64,000 nt of DNA, from the NCBI GenBank assembly GCA_015178975.1, contig WHVD01000157.1, positions 62,001 to 126,000 of the forward strand. Reading direction: 5' to 3'. Of the stretch, positions 37,615-47,822 are shown piece after piece. This DNA is from Hysterangium stoloniferum. Its lineage: Eukaryota; Basidiomycota; Agaricomycetes; Hysterangiales; Hysterangiaceae. Each line of letters opens with the position of its first letter. Positions within the stretch are counted from its first letter, which is position 1. The translations under genes were made by a program, and so were the position numbers. Under the pieces are notes generated by a model. That model had not been told where the DNA came from. It was given only the letters and a program-made list of their open reading frames with translations, and ran no database searches.

Positions 37615-38574
37615 TGTTACGATCGTGTCGTAACCCATGTCGCAACCCGATGGTCTCCGAGAATACTACAGTCTATCAATGTTCGAAGTTATTGATCAAG
37701 TCATCATTTCGGCAACCTTCGGAACACCGACACTGACGTATACCTTCACGGCGATCAAACCTCGTTTACGCCCCTGTCAAAATATACTCTACCATCTGGT
37801 TATGCTTTGATACGTCCCCTTTCATTATGATGATCCGTTTTACTCTATGTTTCACATATGCCCATATATACCTGTAGTCCGTGGACTATTCCCTTTTCTC
37901 GTAATCCCGCTCTCGGCTAAATCTCGGCTTCCGATCTCATCGTGACCTTCCAGTTCCTAGTCAAGCTTATTTGTCAATGCCGTTTTCCGCTCTTCCCTTA
38001 GTTAGTAGTTTCTAGACGCCAATAACCCATATATAAACCTGCTGTAATGTAACTACTAGACAATCAGAATATCGACTTAGAATATCGACTTAGATCGACT
38101 TATATATCCCTCTAATTTCCGACTCTCAGTCCCCGACTGTCTCAGTCTCCGACTGTCTCAGTCTCCGACTGTCTCAGTCTCCGACTGTCTCAGTCTCCGA
38201 CTCTCAGTCCCCGACTGTCTCAGTCTCCGACTGTCTCAGTCTCCGACTGTCTCAGTCTCCGACTCTCAGTCTCTGACTCTCTCGGTCTCCGACACTCTCA
38301 GTCTCTGACTCTCTCGGTCTCCGACTCTTTCAGTCTCTGACTCTCTCAGCCTCCGACTCTTGGTCTCTGACCCCTCAACCCAACCCTCAACTTATCCTTC
38401 GGTTTCCGATCGGTAGTTTACCGAGAGGTTTACTTGACAGGACTAGTTTTCGCCCGCCCGAAATTTAAGGACACCTGACGGTAACTTGCGAGGGCGCAGC
38501 ACATAAGCTGAAGCCAAGTCCTTCCGTTCGGTCCCCGTCGGTCTGCCGACATCCGTCAGTTTCTGCTCTTAACA
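37615..38574 (+). repeat. Solo LTR, family B, with expanded minisatellite
   Basis: It begins TGTTACGATC and ends CTCTTAACA. The 5-bp duplication ATGTG is perfect (37610-37614, 38575-38579). At 960 bp it is longer than the other family-B LTRs because of a tandem repeat at about 38116-38370. The self-priming segment CAATCAGAATAT is conserved near 38070. Confidence 0.9.
38116..38370 (+). repeat. 16-bp minisatellite inside solo LTR
   Basis: About fifteen imperfect units of the type CCGACTGTCTCAGTCT are present, with some shortened units (CCGACTCTCAGTC). The array accounts for most of the extra length of this LTR relative to its 723-724-bp relatives. Confidence 0.9.
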
Positions 38575-38802
38575 ATGTGACCCTACTTCAAGTGTATGAT
38601 TCAGAAAGGTAAGCAGTTAATATACTTATTGTAGCTGCTTCATTTAATCATACCACTTCACAGGATGGTTGCTAATCAATCTGGGAAGATGGAAAGGGAG
38701 GCAAAGCAGCCTACAGCTAAGATACGGCTCATACGTATTGTTTGGGAGGCATGGGAGGCTGTCCTTGTGCTACAGAAGGAGGTACAGAATATGGAGGAGC
38801 AC

Positions 38803-39232
38803 TGTCACAACCGTCACATGTCACATATTGTCACAAACATTCAAAGGTAACTTTCGACAACTCTTCGACCTATCGAATTCAACTTGACAAAACTGAACAT
38901 TAATCGACACCATTGAATCTCTTTCGACATGTCTCATTTCGACGTCATATATGATTTCATAATTAGTTCATAACATAGTCATAACGATACGACGAAAAGC
39001 ATAAAAGGGCTACGAAAGGAGCAAGGGAAGTCAGTCGAAATATCTGTATATTAGTGATATTAGTAATCTACTTTGTCGTAACTTCTTCGACAAATACTTC
39101 CGTGAGTTCTTGTGACTGGTAATAGCCTCTTACTTCATCGACAGGGCGAATATATACTTCGTCGAACGAGGCTTTTGAGTTCGGTTGATAGAATATTATT
39201 CGACTTTATCGAAGAATAATCGATTCGTGACA
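38803..39232 (+). repeat. Solo LTR, family C, in KDZ transposase
   Basis: This 430-bp block begins TGTCACAACC and ends TTCGTGACA. The 5-bp duplication AGCAC is perfect (38798-38802, 39233-39237). A TATA-like GCATAAAAGGGC near 38998 suggests plus orientation. It is the reverse complement of 33071-33499. Confidence 0.88.
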
Positions 39233-40079
39233 AGCACCTTGATATCAGTGAAAGATGGACAATTACATCTGCACAATATCAAGATGTTTTGAAATACATG
39301 GATCAGCGAGAGTTCCAGCTTGCTATTGACAAGTTAGAGGGGCTTGTAGTTCAGCATCTTTTTGAGCTGACCAAGGCCAATGTATCTGAGACAGGTATGT
39401 GATGACTTCTCTGTCAAACTATAACTAACAGCAACTTTTGAAGGGTATAAATTGAGGGTACAGATTGCCAAAGCAATTAAAACTAGATCAAAAGCCATCC
39501 AGTGGGCATTAATCACATACAATGACCTTGCTGTCAAAATGATTCCTCCCCATCCCAAGCTTCACTATAGCTGAATTTGAGGTGTTGTGAATTGGTGCTT
39601 GGGAGGATATTCGGAACTTGGAATGGGCAAAGGCCTATAATTGCGAGGCAACCAGATGCCATCTCAAGATCCTCCATGCAAAAGAGGAAATACAACGACT
39701 TGATATTATTGAGGTCAGACGTCTTGCCACATGGATTGATGATGAGATTGGGTTATTTTCCTCCACTCTGGAACAACTCAAACATACAGATATCCTGCTA
39801 TTTGGTGCAGTGAAAGAGCGTGCATTACAGCAAGAGAGAGTTAATAATCATATCAGGTTGACTCTTCACAAGATATACATGCTGGAAGGATTTTCTGGTA
39901 ACACTGAAATAGGGAGGAAGGTTGATAAACTTGTTCTTTGTATTCCTGGCCAAGAACTATGCACAAGGATGGTGGAGGGTGAGAAGTCACACTGTGATTG
40001 TTCCTCTGAAGATGAGGAATTGCAGCATGTAGATCAATTATACAAAGCAATGGCACAAATTACATTACAGGACAAATAA

Positions 40080-41259
40080 ATAAATATTTGTAAAGCTTTG
40101 TAAAGAGTATTGAATCAGTGTGTTTGAGACAGGGAAGAACTTCCAAGACCACCAGAACCGTTATAGACTACAGTATGTGAATGGCTCACTGAAGAGATCC
40201 TGCAAGACAAGCAAAGCTCTGTAGAAGTCTCTAAAAAATCTCATATATGGATAATCCCAGAAATGAACTAAAATATGTATGTATATCAGATCCCTGCCAT
40301 CATGTAACACTGCAAATTGACCTTTTCAGATCTTAAGATTCCTGTTATACATACATATACATACAGTATGTACCTTGTTCAACCATTTCACAGAATGTTT
40401 GCAGTCTGGACGGACCCGACTTTTCCAAATTATTTCCTAGATATAAAAATTAAATATTATTTCACAGAAGTGAGAACAATAAATATGATGCTCTTGTATA
40501 TACAAAATTCAAATCCTTAATCAGTCTAAATCATCTAAACCCATCCATATTGTCCAAATCATTCAGACTTATTATATATACCTACTAAGTGCCTCCTCAA
40601 TGGCAACATGCAAATTTTAAGTCCTGAATAGCTCAATTAAATTTCTTTTTATACACATAAGATAGCTTCGTTGGGTGAGGTGATAGGTATGATGAAGCTA
40701 TTACAAAGATATTGTGAAGCTTTGACATAACCTACACCAACTTTTAATGAAGTTCCTGGTCATTAAAGAAGTAGAGGTTATTGTTAAATCATATTATATC
40801 TTCACTGCCATCATCCCTTGAGAATGAATTTCTACCTGCATATATTGTTCGACAATTCACTCAAAGCAGTGTGACTGATCTGTCACACTCACCTTGCATT
40901 TTCATCACATCAACCAATATCTATACCACACCGAGTTTGGGCACTGCTGTCCATAACTCTATCTCATTGGTTGCAAAAGTGCATCACTGAATAGAAGATA
41001 TTCATGTCTGACAAATGATATTATGACCTCACATCTCTACGACACTGGCACGGCTAACAGCTCTGTTCAATTTCTCTAATGATGTTCGTAAGTTATAGTA
41101 TTTTGTTTGTGTTTAATAGTCACCTACCCAATTCCACAATGGATTGCCGCCATTATTGATGAGGCTGAAGAGATTGAAGACAGTGGCAGTGGATGTCATT
41201 CAATCCATTAAAAGTAAGTAAAGTGATTACACTTTCTAACTTCTGATTCAAATTAATTA
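40080..41259. other. Spacer between the two KDZ genes
   Basis: This is AT-rich sequence between the transposase stop and the second gene. No coding region is supported, although short coding-like bits just before 41210 may be an upstream exon of the second gene. No internal repeat was recognised. Confidence 0.4.
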
Positions 41260-44200
41260 GTGCCTTACATTTCACCTGTAGATTGTGTATTGGTAATGCT
41301 ATGGTGCACTGCACTAGTAGACTCAAAGACGCCACATGTGTGGCTTGATTTGCAGTCATCCCGATCGCTGTATACCCAGCACAGAGGAGGCAAGTCGAGA
41401 GAGGGGGAGAGGGAGAAGGTTGATCGGGGGGTTATGACGGATGATGGAGCCACTGTACCATCAACATCAGGAGCAATGCGCATGATGCCTCCGATGCCAA
41501 ATGGCCCGCTGCACACTGTGATGGCATTGAGGTCAGCCGCATCCAATTCAAAGGGAGTGGGGGATGGGTTCATGTTGTCGCACCCGCCCTCCTTCATATT
41601 TCAGTCAGAGCGTGTGTCCCAAACACAACCTTCCATACTACAGCCACAATCACAACCACAATCACAACCACAACCACAATCACAATCACAATCACAATCA
41701 CAATCACAATCACAATCACAATCACAATCACAATCACAACCACAACCACAACCACAACCACAGTCCTCTCAGACAGCCATGTCACCCCTCTGTTCACAGC
41801 ACACTGCCCCTCTGACCTTTGAGGCCCTCCGCAGGCCGACACCCCCCTCTGCACCCTCTTGCGCCCCTGCAAGCCCTGGAACCACCATGCTCATACAGTG
41901 CGGCCAACGCCCCACGGGCTCACCTGCACATCCATCACCTTCCTTGCATGCTAGCCAGGTGTGCGACATGGCTGCACCTGTTGGATGTCCATCGGGTGGA
42001 CGTGTGAGTGCCATTGATGGCTGTGCACGTTGGCACAATGCAGAGATGTCATTTGAGATTGGCCCTGATTCAAGTGTGGATGTGGTGGAGTAACAGCGTA
42101 CGAGTGGGAGTGGGAGTGGCACTGAGAGTGAAGATGACGGTGGTGGTGGTGTCATGCATATGGAGGTGGATGTGGGTGGAATGGAGGTTTGTCAGGGTCG
42201 CAGTGGAGACTGGAGTCGCAGCTGCCATTTGCTATTGATCCGAGTCAGTTGCAGATACAAGATGCGCGGGCTGTTCTATCATCACCTATGAGGACACCAA
42301 CACAGAATTGGGTTCAGAAAGTGTCGTTGTCCATGGCCACTTCAAGCCTGAAGCCAGGATGTCTGAACTTGCAACCCAATCCACCAGGGAGTCCCTCGAC
42401 ATTGAATATATTGAACTTAACAAGTTCACGCTCGCCAGAGGTCATGTGTGCTGGTACAGGTAGTGGGTGTGGGGCTGATGATGCTATGGCTAACGCAGGT
42501 CAAGGATCAGATATGAGCATCAGCCAGGGGGATCCATCATCAGATTCTGGCTTTGCATACGAGGATGGTGGTGTGGGAGGGGGTCAGAGCTGCAAATGCA
42601 GGTGATGGGGGTGGGAGCATTTGGGGCGAGTTGGGGCAGCCAAGGGTAAAGTGAAGAGGTGTATGTGTGTTCTTCATTAGACAAACCTCTCACAATAATG
42701 CCATGTTTGTAGTTGTAGTTAGTTGTGTAATAATTATACTATATTGAATTTATTTGTGTGTTTTGAGTATTCACATTTGTTGGACCACTGTGACATTGTG
42801 ACTACTACATCGACTTTACATTTATCAATATCTACTTTTTATTTGTCAAAATTCAATCAAATTTAGGATGATGCCCAAGAAAGGAAACAAGAGTCTTACC
42901 TACAGTATGCGCAAAAATGCAAGAGTCATTGCAAGAGGATGACGAGAGGGCTTCAATGAAGATATTAATATCATCCTTGACATGATTGAAAAACACTGTG
43001 AAGAAGTCGGTGCCAAATGGAAGAAGAGCAAGCAAACAGTCATGCATGCAGTGTATGCTCCAGGTTGTATAGCAAAACAGAAGCAATGTGTAAATTTAGC
43101 TAATGCTGCTCGTGCTATCGCAGCATGGTTAAGGGGTGACAAATTAGGTGTGTATTGATACATAGCTGTTATAACAAAATGACTAATATCAGCCTGCCTG
43201 TGTAGATCTTACTGAAGAAGAGAAGATGAAGTATGAAGAGATCCAGGCTAGCCTAAATAAGCTTGGTGGAGTGGAACAAGTGAAGCAGCTTCCCAAAGAC
43301 ATGAAAGTGTTTCTTAGGTCAAAGACAGAAGAACTACAGGCATCAAAGCAAAGTGGAAGTCTGACAAGCATGAGATCCAAATCTCAAGATGCCCAGGCAA
43401 CCTTGGAAAGCATTGGCAAAGAGGTATTTACATTGGACATTTCAAGATCACATTTATATAAAAGCATAAAACACTTTCATAGCTTAATGCATTAAATCAG
43501 CGTACTGGCATAGAAGGCTTCCTTTTTGCAGTTAAACCAGATCACGGGTTTAATTTTCCCGCACAGTTCATTATGACTGAGAAGGCTGGCCGCTTTCTTT
43601 GCATGGGTATGAAGAAAGTACCTACAGATCTCCTCAAAGAGCTTGAGCTGTTTGTGGTTGGAGATATAGAAAGTATGTTTATATTATATTAAATGGCTTT
43701 ATATTCTAATACTCAGTGACAGGCCTTGTTCTAAACCATAATGAACGTTTATGCCAGATCAAGGGGAAAATCTCGCAAGAAATTAAGACAGGACTTTGTG
43801 AGTTAAACATGGTTTTTTATTATCTCTCATTATTTCTAACATTAGATGTGACAATTGTAGTTGAAATAACTGGCAAGGACATGCCTATGCAGTATGAACA
43901 ATACTTGAAACTTGTTGCTGACTATGGTGTTATGATCCGGAACTGGCCAGAAGAAGTGCCATTCACAACTCCCTCAAAAATAAGCTCTCTTTATCAACTT
44001 CGCATTCTACTGGATTCCTTAAGCCTTCCTGACTCTAGTAAATGGTGCAAATGGGAGCATCTACCAAAAGATGAGTGGAAAGCAAAACAGGAGGAATATA
44101 TACAGGCAGTACGAAATAAGGGACCCAAAAAGCGAATATTTGTGGCAGCTGAAGATTACGATGAGTCAGCAACAAATGATGAGCCCACAAAAAAAAGGCA

Positions 44201-44345
44201 GAAGACGGCAAAAGCCATTAGAAGCTCTCCCAGTGGTGAAGAGGGAAACAAGCCAATGGAAAGGAACAGTCACAAGAAGGACATGAAGAAGCCAAGGGAG
44301 AAAAGGGGGAGGACAGCTGCAAAGAATACATACCTCACAATATGA
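41260..44345 (+). pseudogene. Second gene of KDZ element (unnamed family)
   Basis: The first part (41260-42093) is a long low-complexity ORF with a Gln-Ser/Gln-Pro tract at 41643-41760. The conserved part follows in several exons: about 42868-43146, 43206-43420, 43484-43672, 43717-43800 and 43846-44345. It includes 'ANAARAIAAWLRGDK', 'RTGIEGFLFAVKPDHGF' and a C-terminal domain with 'YGVMIRNWPEEVPFTTPS', then a Lys-rich tail. Proteins with this layout (central 'RTGI..F' block and a C-terminal 'GWP..VPF..PS' motif) are, as I recall, common unnamed proteins in mushroom genomes. The reading frame is uncertain near 42940-42965, where an in-frame TGA occurs. The last codons lie in the right inverted repeat. 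I see no TET/JBP dioxygenase motif. Confidence 0.6.
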
Positions 44346-44894
44346 TACCTACAAAAAAAAACACGTTTTGCATTTTAATGACCTAGTTTAATTCAAATAA
44401 TATAATAAATGCTTAAACAACACGTTATTTCATTTATTTTGTTTAGTTGTCAAGTATATATTATGTCTAAAATGATAGCTAATATATAGCAACAGGAAAT
44501 GCGCTGAGCGCGCCATTCTGGAGAGGAGGCGCGAGCTCGTCGTCACTGACAACGAGCGCAGCAGTATGGCGCGCAGGAACGTTGCCGAAGGGCAGCGCCG
44601 TGACGACGGGAGGTGACGTTGCCGGTAAGCGGATGAAGGTGACGGCAAGTGAAGGATTGAGGAGAGGACTCCCACGGTCTTGAGACTACAAAGCGTCCTA
44701 ATAAAAGTAAGGAACGTTTTGTTATCTTAGTTGTATTGATTTTTATTAACTTTTATTGATTTTTTTTCTCAACCTCCCCCAGATCCACAGTATTATCCGT
44801 GGAAGAGGCCCAACGCAATAAGGGGCAAATTAGCCCGGGGGTACACATATGTACACCAGGGCTAATATGCTTATAAATCCAGGTGTAATAGGTG
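44324..44894 (-). repeat. Right terminal inverted repeat of KDZ element
   Basis: It is the inverse copy of 33746-34333 and ends GGTGTAATAGGTG followed by the duplicated GTCTATTG. Its GC-rich centre keeps CpGs that are lost in the left arm. The inner end overlaps the stop of the second gene. Confidence 0.9.
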
Positions 44895-44902
44895 GTCTAT
44901 TG

Positions 44903-46196
44903 GTCGGCCACCTGACCAATGATCATCATTGTCATCTATGATCTGTGATCTGGGGGATGTCCCCATTTGCAATTGCAAACTCGGCGCGTAGTTCGGCATG
45001 TCGAGTATAGAAGGGGTTGTGAAGGGATTGTACTATTCTCATGGCAAGTCAAAATTGAAGGGAAGAATATTGGACTAGCTCACCACTGTGGCCAATATTT
45101 AGATTTAGGTTATATATTGAGACTTTCATCTCCTAGTGGTATCATAGATTTGGAACAAGAGCTATCCTTTCCGCCAACGGTGGTGTCACGCTCTCAAACC
45201 TCAATAGACCTTCCCATGGCATTTTCAATTCCCTTAATCTTGATTAATGTTCGGACCAACCTCTCTATACTCTGATACCATCGAAGCGTGATTGAAAGCA
45301 CATCAAAACGATCAAAAGCAGGGCTACCGACGACTGGACTCCTCGTGAGAGGTGCCATACCTGGAAGAGCATTTTCCACAAATAGAAAGACCACCAAAAA
45401 ATACACACACGTATATATACTTGTTAGTCAAGGTATAATCTCCCGGCGCGACCATCAAGGAGTATCGAAGAGTCACAAGCTGTTGAACTTTCTCAGTGGT
45501 TCATTTTGCCATCAAGGACACGATCGCGATGCGGTGTGCATTAATAAGAGTGAACCGAACTGTCTATTTTCTTATATCCTTAATTGGTTGTCCAAATGGA
45601 GCTGAGCTGGATGAGTTCCCTTTGTTGTTTCCCACAGGTTGCACGCTATTTTGAGACCGTGAGATGAGAGGAACAGAGGCAGTGCATAATTAATGTTAAT
45701 GATGGCTTTACTTCCTGTAGACTCATTTTGGGATATGACGGTGTTGTGTCATAGACAGTTGTCAAGGGGTAATGAACGGTCGAAACCCAAAGTTCATTTG
45801 GGGGCAGGACTTCGGCGCATGCGTCCTGTCGGTGTCTACAAGGTTATCAGAAAAGTCTAAATAAACCGATAGTGCTTCCAGAAGATGATATTAGTACCAA
45901 GGCACATCAGATCAACAGAATGTGCAGGGCAAGCCGACTCAGTTGTGTTAACTTCTCTGACCGATCGGATACTTTCGAACAGCTGTTTGGTCCCTCGTTT
46001 GAATGTCCAAGCTTCAGTCATTTAATTGTGTTTTCATGAGGAGGTAGATGCTTCCATGTAGCCTGTGGGTGCGAGTGGTTCCCGTCGTATCCATTAGGAC
46101 AGACTTGGAAGCCATTGGGGCATAGCGTTAGGATTCTAATCGCTCAAGAATCTCACTTCAGCTGCCCTTGATTGTTCGGCGCTAGCTACTTCGCGC
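44903..46196. other. Gene-free stretch with possible LTR remnant
   Basis: No host gene is supported. Read on the minus strand, 45270-45280 is TGGTATCAGAG, a primer site known from many retrotransposons that use the initiator tRNA. The block 45289-45636 next to it begins TG, ends CA on the plus strand and holds a TATATATA box near 45413, so it could be a single LTR. The remainder (45640-46190) shows nothing recognisable. Confidence 0.35.
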
Positions 46197-46204
46197 TATA
46201 TATA
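46197..46204 (+). promoter_or_regulatory. TATA box upstream of WW-like gene
   Basis: TATATATA lies 87 nt before the start codon at 46291, a usual place for a fungal core promoter. Confidence 0.5.
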
Positions 46205-46290
46205 CAGTATCAAGTTCAACTTGAAGCAAACTTCATGCCCTCTTCTTTCTGAGTTATTACGTTAAATATTTAAACCCTTTCGTCTTGGAA

Positions 46291-46825
46291 ATGTCTTCCG
46301 TGTGTATACCTACTCATAATCCCGATCCCCGACCTCTTCCAGAAGGATGGACGGCAATGTATGATATGAAGTACGGTCATTTTTGCAATGTTTTACACTG
46401 TGCGTTCTTGTACTAAACCTCGTCTTGTGATCCTAGATCCGACGCTTGGTATTTAAGTCTCTCAATTCTCGTTGATATTTAATACTAAAATTATCCTCTT
46501 TAGGTACTACGTTAACAGTTCGATTGTCTCTTCTTATCCCGTCATTTCACACCCGCTTGGGCCATTGCCAGCGCGGAAGACAACTAAGGATCTATTCGGT
46601 CTAACTCATTTTTTCAAGGAGAGCCGAGTCCTTCGGTTCCTGCGATGCAGGAAGAACAAAACTAGGAACCCAGAGGCATTTGAGCTGCCTTCTGAGCTTC
46701 ACATTAGGCGACCAGACCAAAACACTGGTAAGAATTGATTTTGATTTGTTGCTATGTAATACAGAGACTTATGAATATTAGGTGGTTGTTGTAGCCCGCC
46801 TTCATGTATGTTGGTGTCTCTGTGA
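46291..46825 (+). CDS. Small WW-domain-like protein
   Basis: A four-exon model (46291-46370, 46437-46448, 46504-46727, 46782-46825) has introns of 66, 55 and 54 nt, agreeing phases and a total of 119 codons. The N-terminal part reads 'LPEGWTAMYD' then 'AWYYVN', matching the first half of a WW domain, a small fold that binds proline-rich ligands. The second Trp expected before the final Pro is missing ('VISHPLGP'). A basic stretch follows (about residues 58-85) and a Cys-rich end, GGCCSPPSC. AATAAATAAA after the stop may serve polyadenylation. The model is well formed but the protein is short, so it could be a truncated member of a longer WW/membrane-protein family. Confidence 0.55.
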
Positions 46826-46864
46826 ATAAATAAATCATCACCTTGCTTACCAGTCAGTACTAAA

Positions 46865-47815
46865 TCACAGATGAACTGTCAAACTATCATAATCATCGTA
46901 CTTCTGTAAACCCCAAAAGGTACGGGGAAACACTTGAGGATACCAACCGTGGAAAGAGCAGTGCACAAGCTCGATACGCTCACAATGAAGGAGGGCATGG
47001 AGAATCACACGAAACCCGGGCGAAAAGAGGAATTGGCTGGCGGCTCCGAAGGATACAATTCCGGTTGCGGTGATATTGAGGATGCTGCTTAACAATATCC
47101 ACCTCTGGAAGATCATATAATATCACTCTTAGTTTAACTTCTTCCTATTTCAAATGCCAACAGCGTCGGCGATCCCTTCCTTTATTTAATCATTTTGTCG
47201 CCTTTTCTCCTGGGATTTCGTTTCACAGAAGGTTTTTCCGGCTCTGTGTTACTAATGCAAATATAAAAGGGAATAAAAATTCCCTTCCTCACTACTTTGT
47301 CCTGAGTGCCGCTTTGTGTGCATCTTATTCCAAAAAAAAATATTTCCAAAATCATTACTGCTAGCATACATAGTGCACCAAGGAAATAATCACCAGGAAT
47401 AATCCAGTGTGCCTTCGTTCCTCCCAAATCCCGCGGTTCAGTCCAACTAAAAGGTTTACGATGTTTGTGGCGGAAATAGCGATTAAGCTTAATATGAAGA
47501 TAGCAATTGTACCCACTCCTCCCCTACAATCTCTACGATCCACAGTCGGTTATCCCTCAGATACATAACCTCACGATCCAGGCCGTGTACGGTTAAATAG
47601 TAGGCTATACATATTGAAAGACCTTTGAATAATGTCAGTATCGTGGTAGACAACAAATATATCAAAGCGAATAACAGTGTGGACAATACCGCTCACGCAG
47701 TCTGCTCTTTCCCTAGCGCCTTTGAAACATCAAATTTGATAGATTCAGAGACTGTTCTCTGGATACTGGAGGCGTTATTTCCGTTCATTATAGGTGTTGG
47801 GAACTTGCGCAGACG
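46865..47815 (-). pseudogene. Membrane-protein ORFs, probably decayed
   Basis: Several adjacent minus-strand open stretches (47815-47489, 47543-47361, 47427-47182, 47116-46865) encode hydrophobic segments that look like transmembrane helices, for example 'TLLFALIYLLSTTILTLF', 'TIAIFILSLIAISATNIV' and 'YFLGALCMLAVMILEIFFFG'. They switch frames without room for introns in places, and an in-frame TGA near 47698 separates a possible N-terminus (MNGNNAS..., from about 47792). The block lies tail-to-tail with the WW-like gene. Agaricomycete genomes contain WW-domain proteins with membrane helices, so the two may be pieces of one family; that is inference. Confidence 0.35.
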
Positions 47816-47822
47816 ACAGTAG

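Larger units (their letters stand above)
34513..40079 (+). pseudogene. KDZ transposase, decayed and interrupted
   Basis: This is a multi-exon transposase of the KDZ superfamily, which has an RNase H-like DDE catalytic fold. Readable blocks are 'YTPGNTTHSQIQ' and 'WEIQLPLLFEAYMEF' (35045-35150), 'LADEPALSPSIIGAVDGNNSLK' region (35780-35850), 'CTDRWKVANADK' to 'FDETGIFIGACHHG' (36089-36185), 'YPLATCAYLLEHLPHDIGIG' region (36283-36345), and after the first solo LTR the family hallmark 'FHGHAHNRSCQLSYH' (37166-37210) and 'CEVCEHVFSGSN'. The C-terminal helices run to a stop at 40079. In-frame stops occur at 34859-34861, 35486-35488 and 39588-39590, with a frameshift near 39550-39560. Two family-B and one family-C solo LTR also interrupt it. 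The start at 34513 (MSSRNTV) and the first two small exons are tentative. Confidence 0.85.
33746..44894 (+). mobile_element. KDZ-superfamily DNA transposon, complete ends
   Basis: This is an 11.15-kb element with terminal inverted repeats starting CACCTATTACACCTGG (33746-34333 and 44324-44894). A perfect 8-bp target duplication GTCTATTG lies at 33738-33745 and 44895-44902. Inside are a KDZ transposase gene (34513-40079) and a second gene (about 41260-44345), both on the plus strand. Three solo LTRs (36440-37162, 37615-38574, 38803-39232) landed later; without them and their duplications the element is about 9.0 kb. KDZ (Kyakuja-Dileera-Zisupton) transposons are typical of mushroom fungi and make 8-bp duplications. 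The transposase is decayed, so this copy is not autonomous. Confidence 0.9.

Noticed and set aside
41594-41872. Minus-strand ORF with a long Val-Ile tract
   Set aside because: It is the mirror of the Gln-Ser microsatellite on the plus strand.
33963-44675. ORFs of about 80 codons in both KDZ repeat arms (33963-34258, 44430-44675)
   Set aside because: They are inverse copies of the same GC-rich repeat arm; the left one differs by CpG decay in ways that ignore the reading frame. No splice or domain evidence.
33746-44894. A TET/JBP dioxygenase gene in the KDZ element
   Set aside because: Some fungal KDZ elements are reported with TET/JBP genes, but no HxD-type dioxygenase motif was found in the second gene or spacer.
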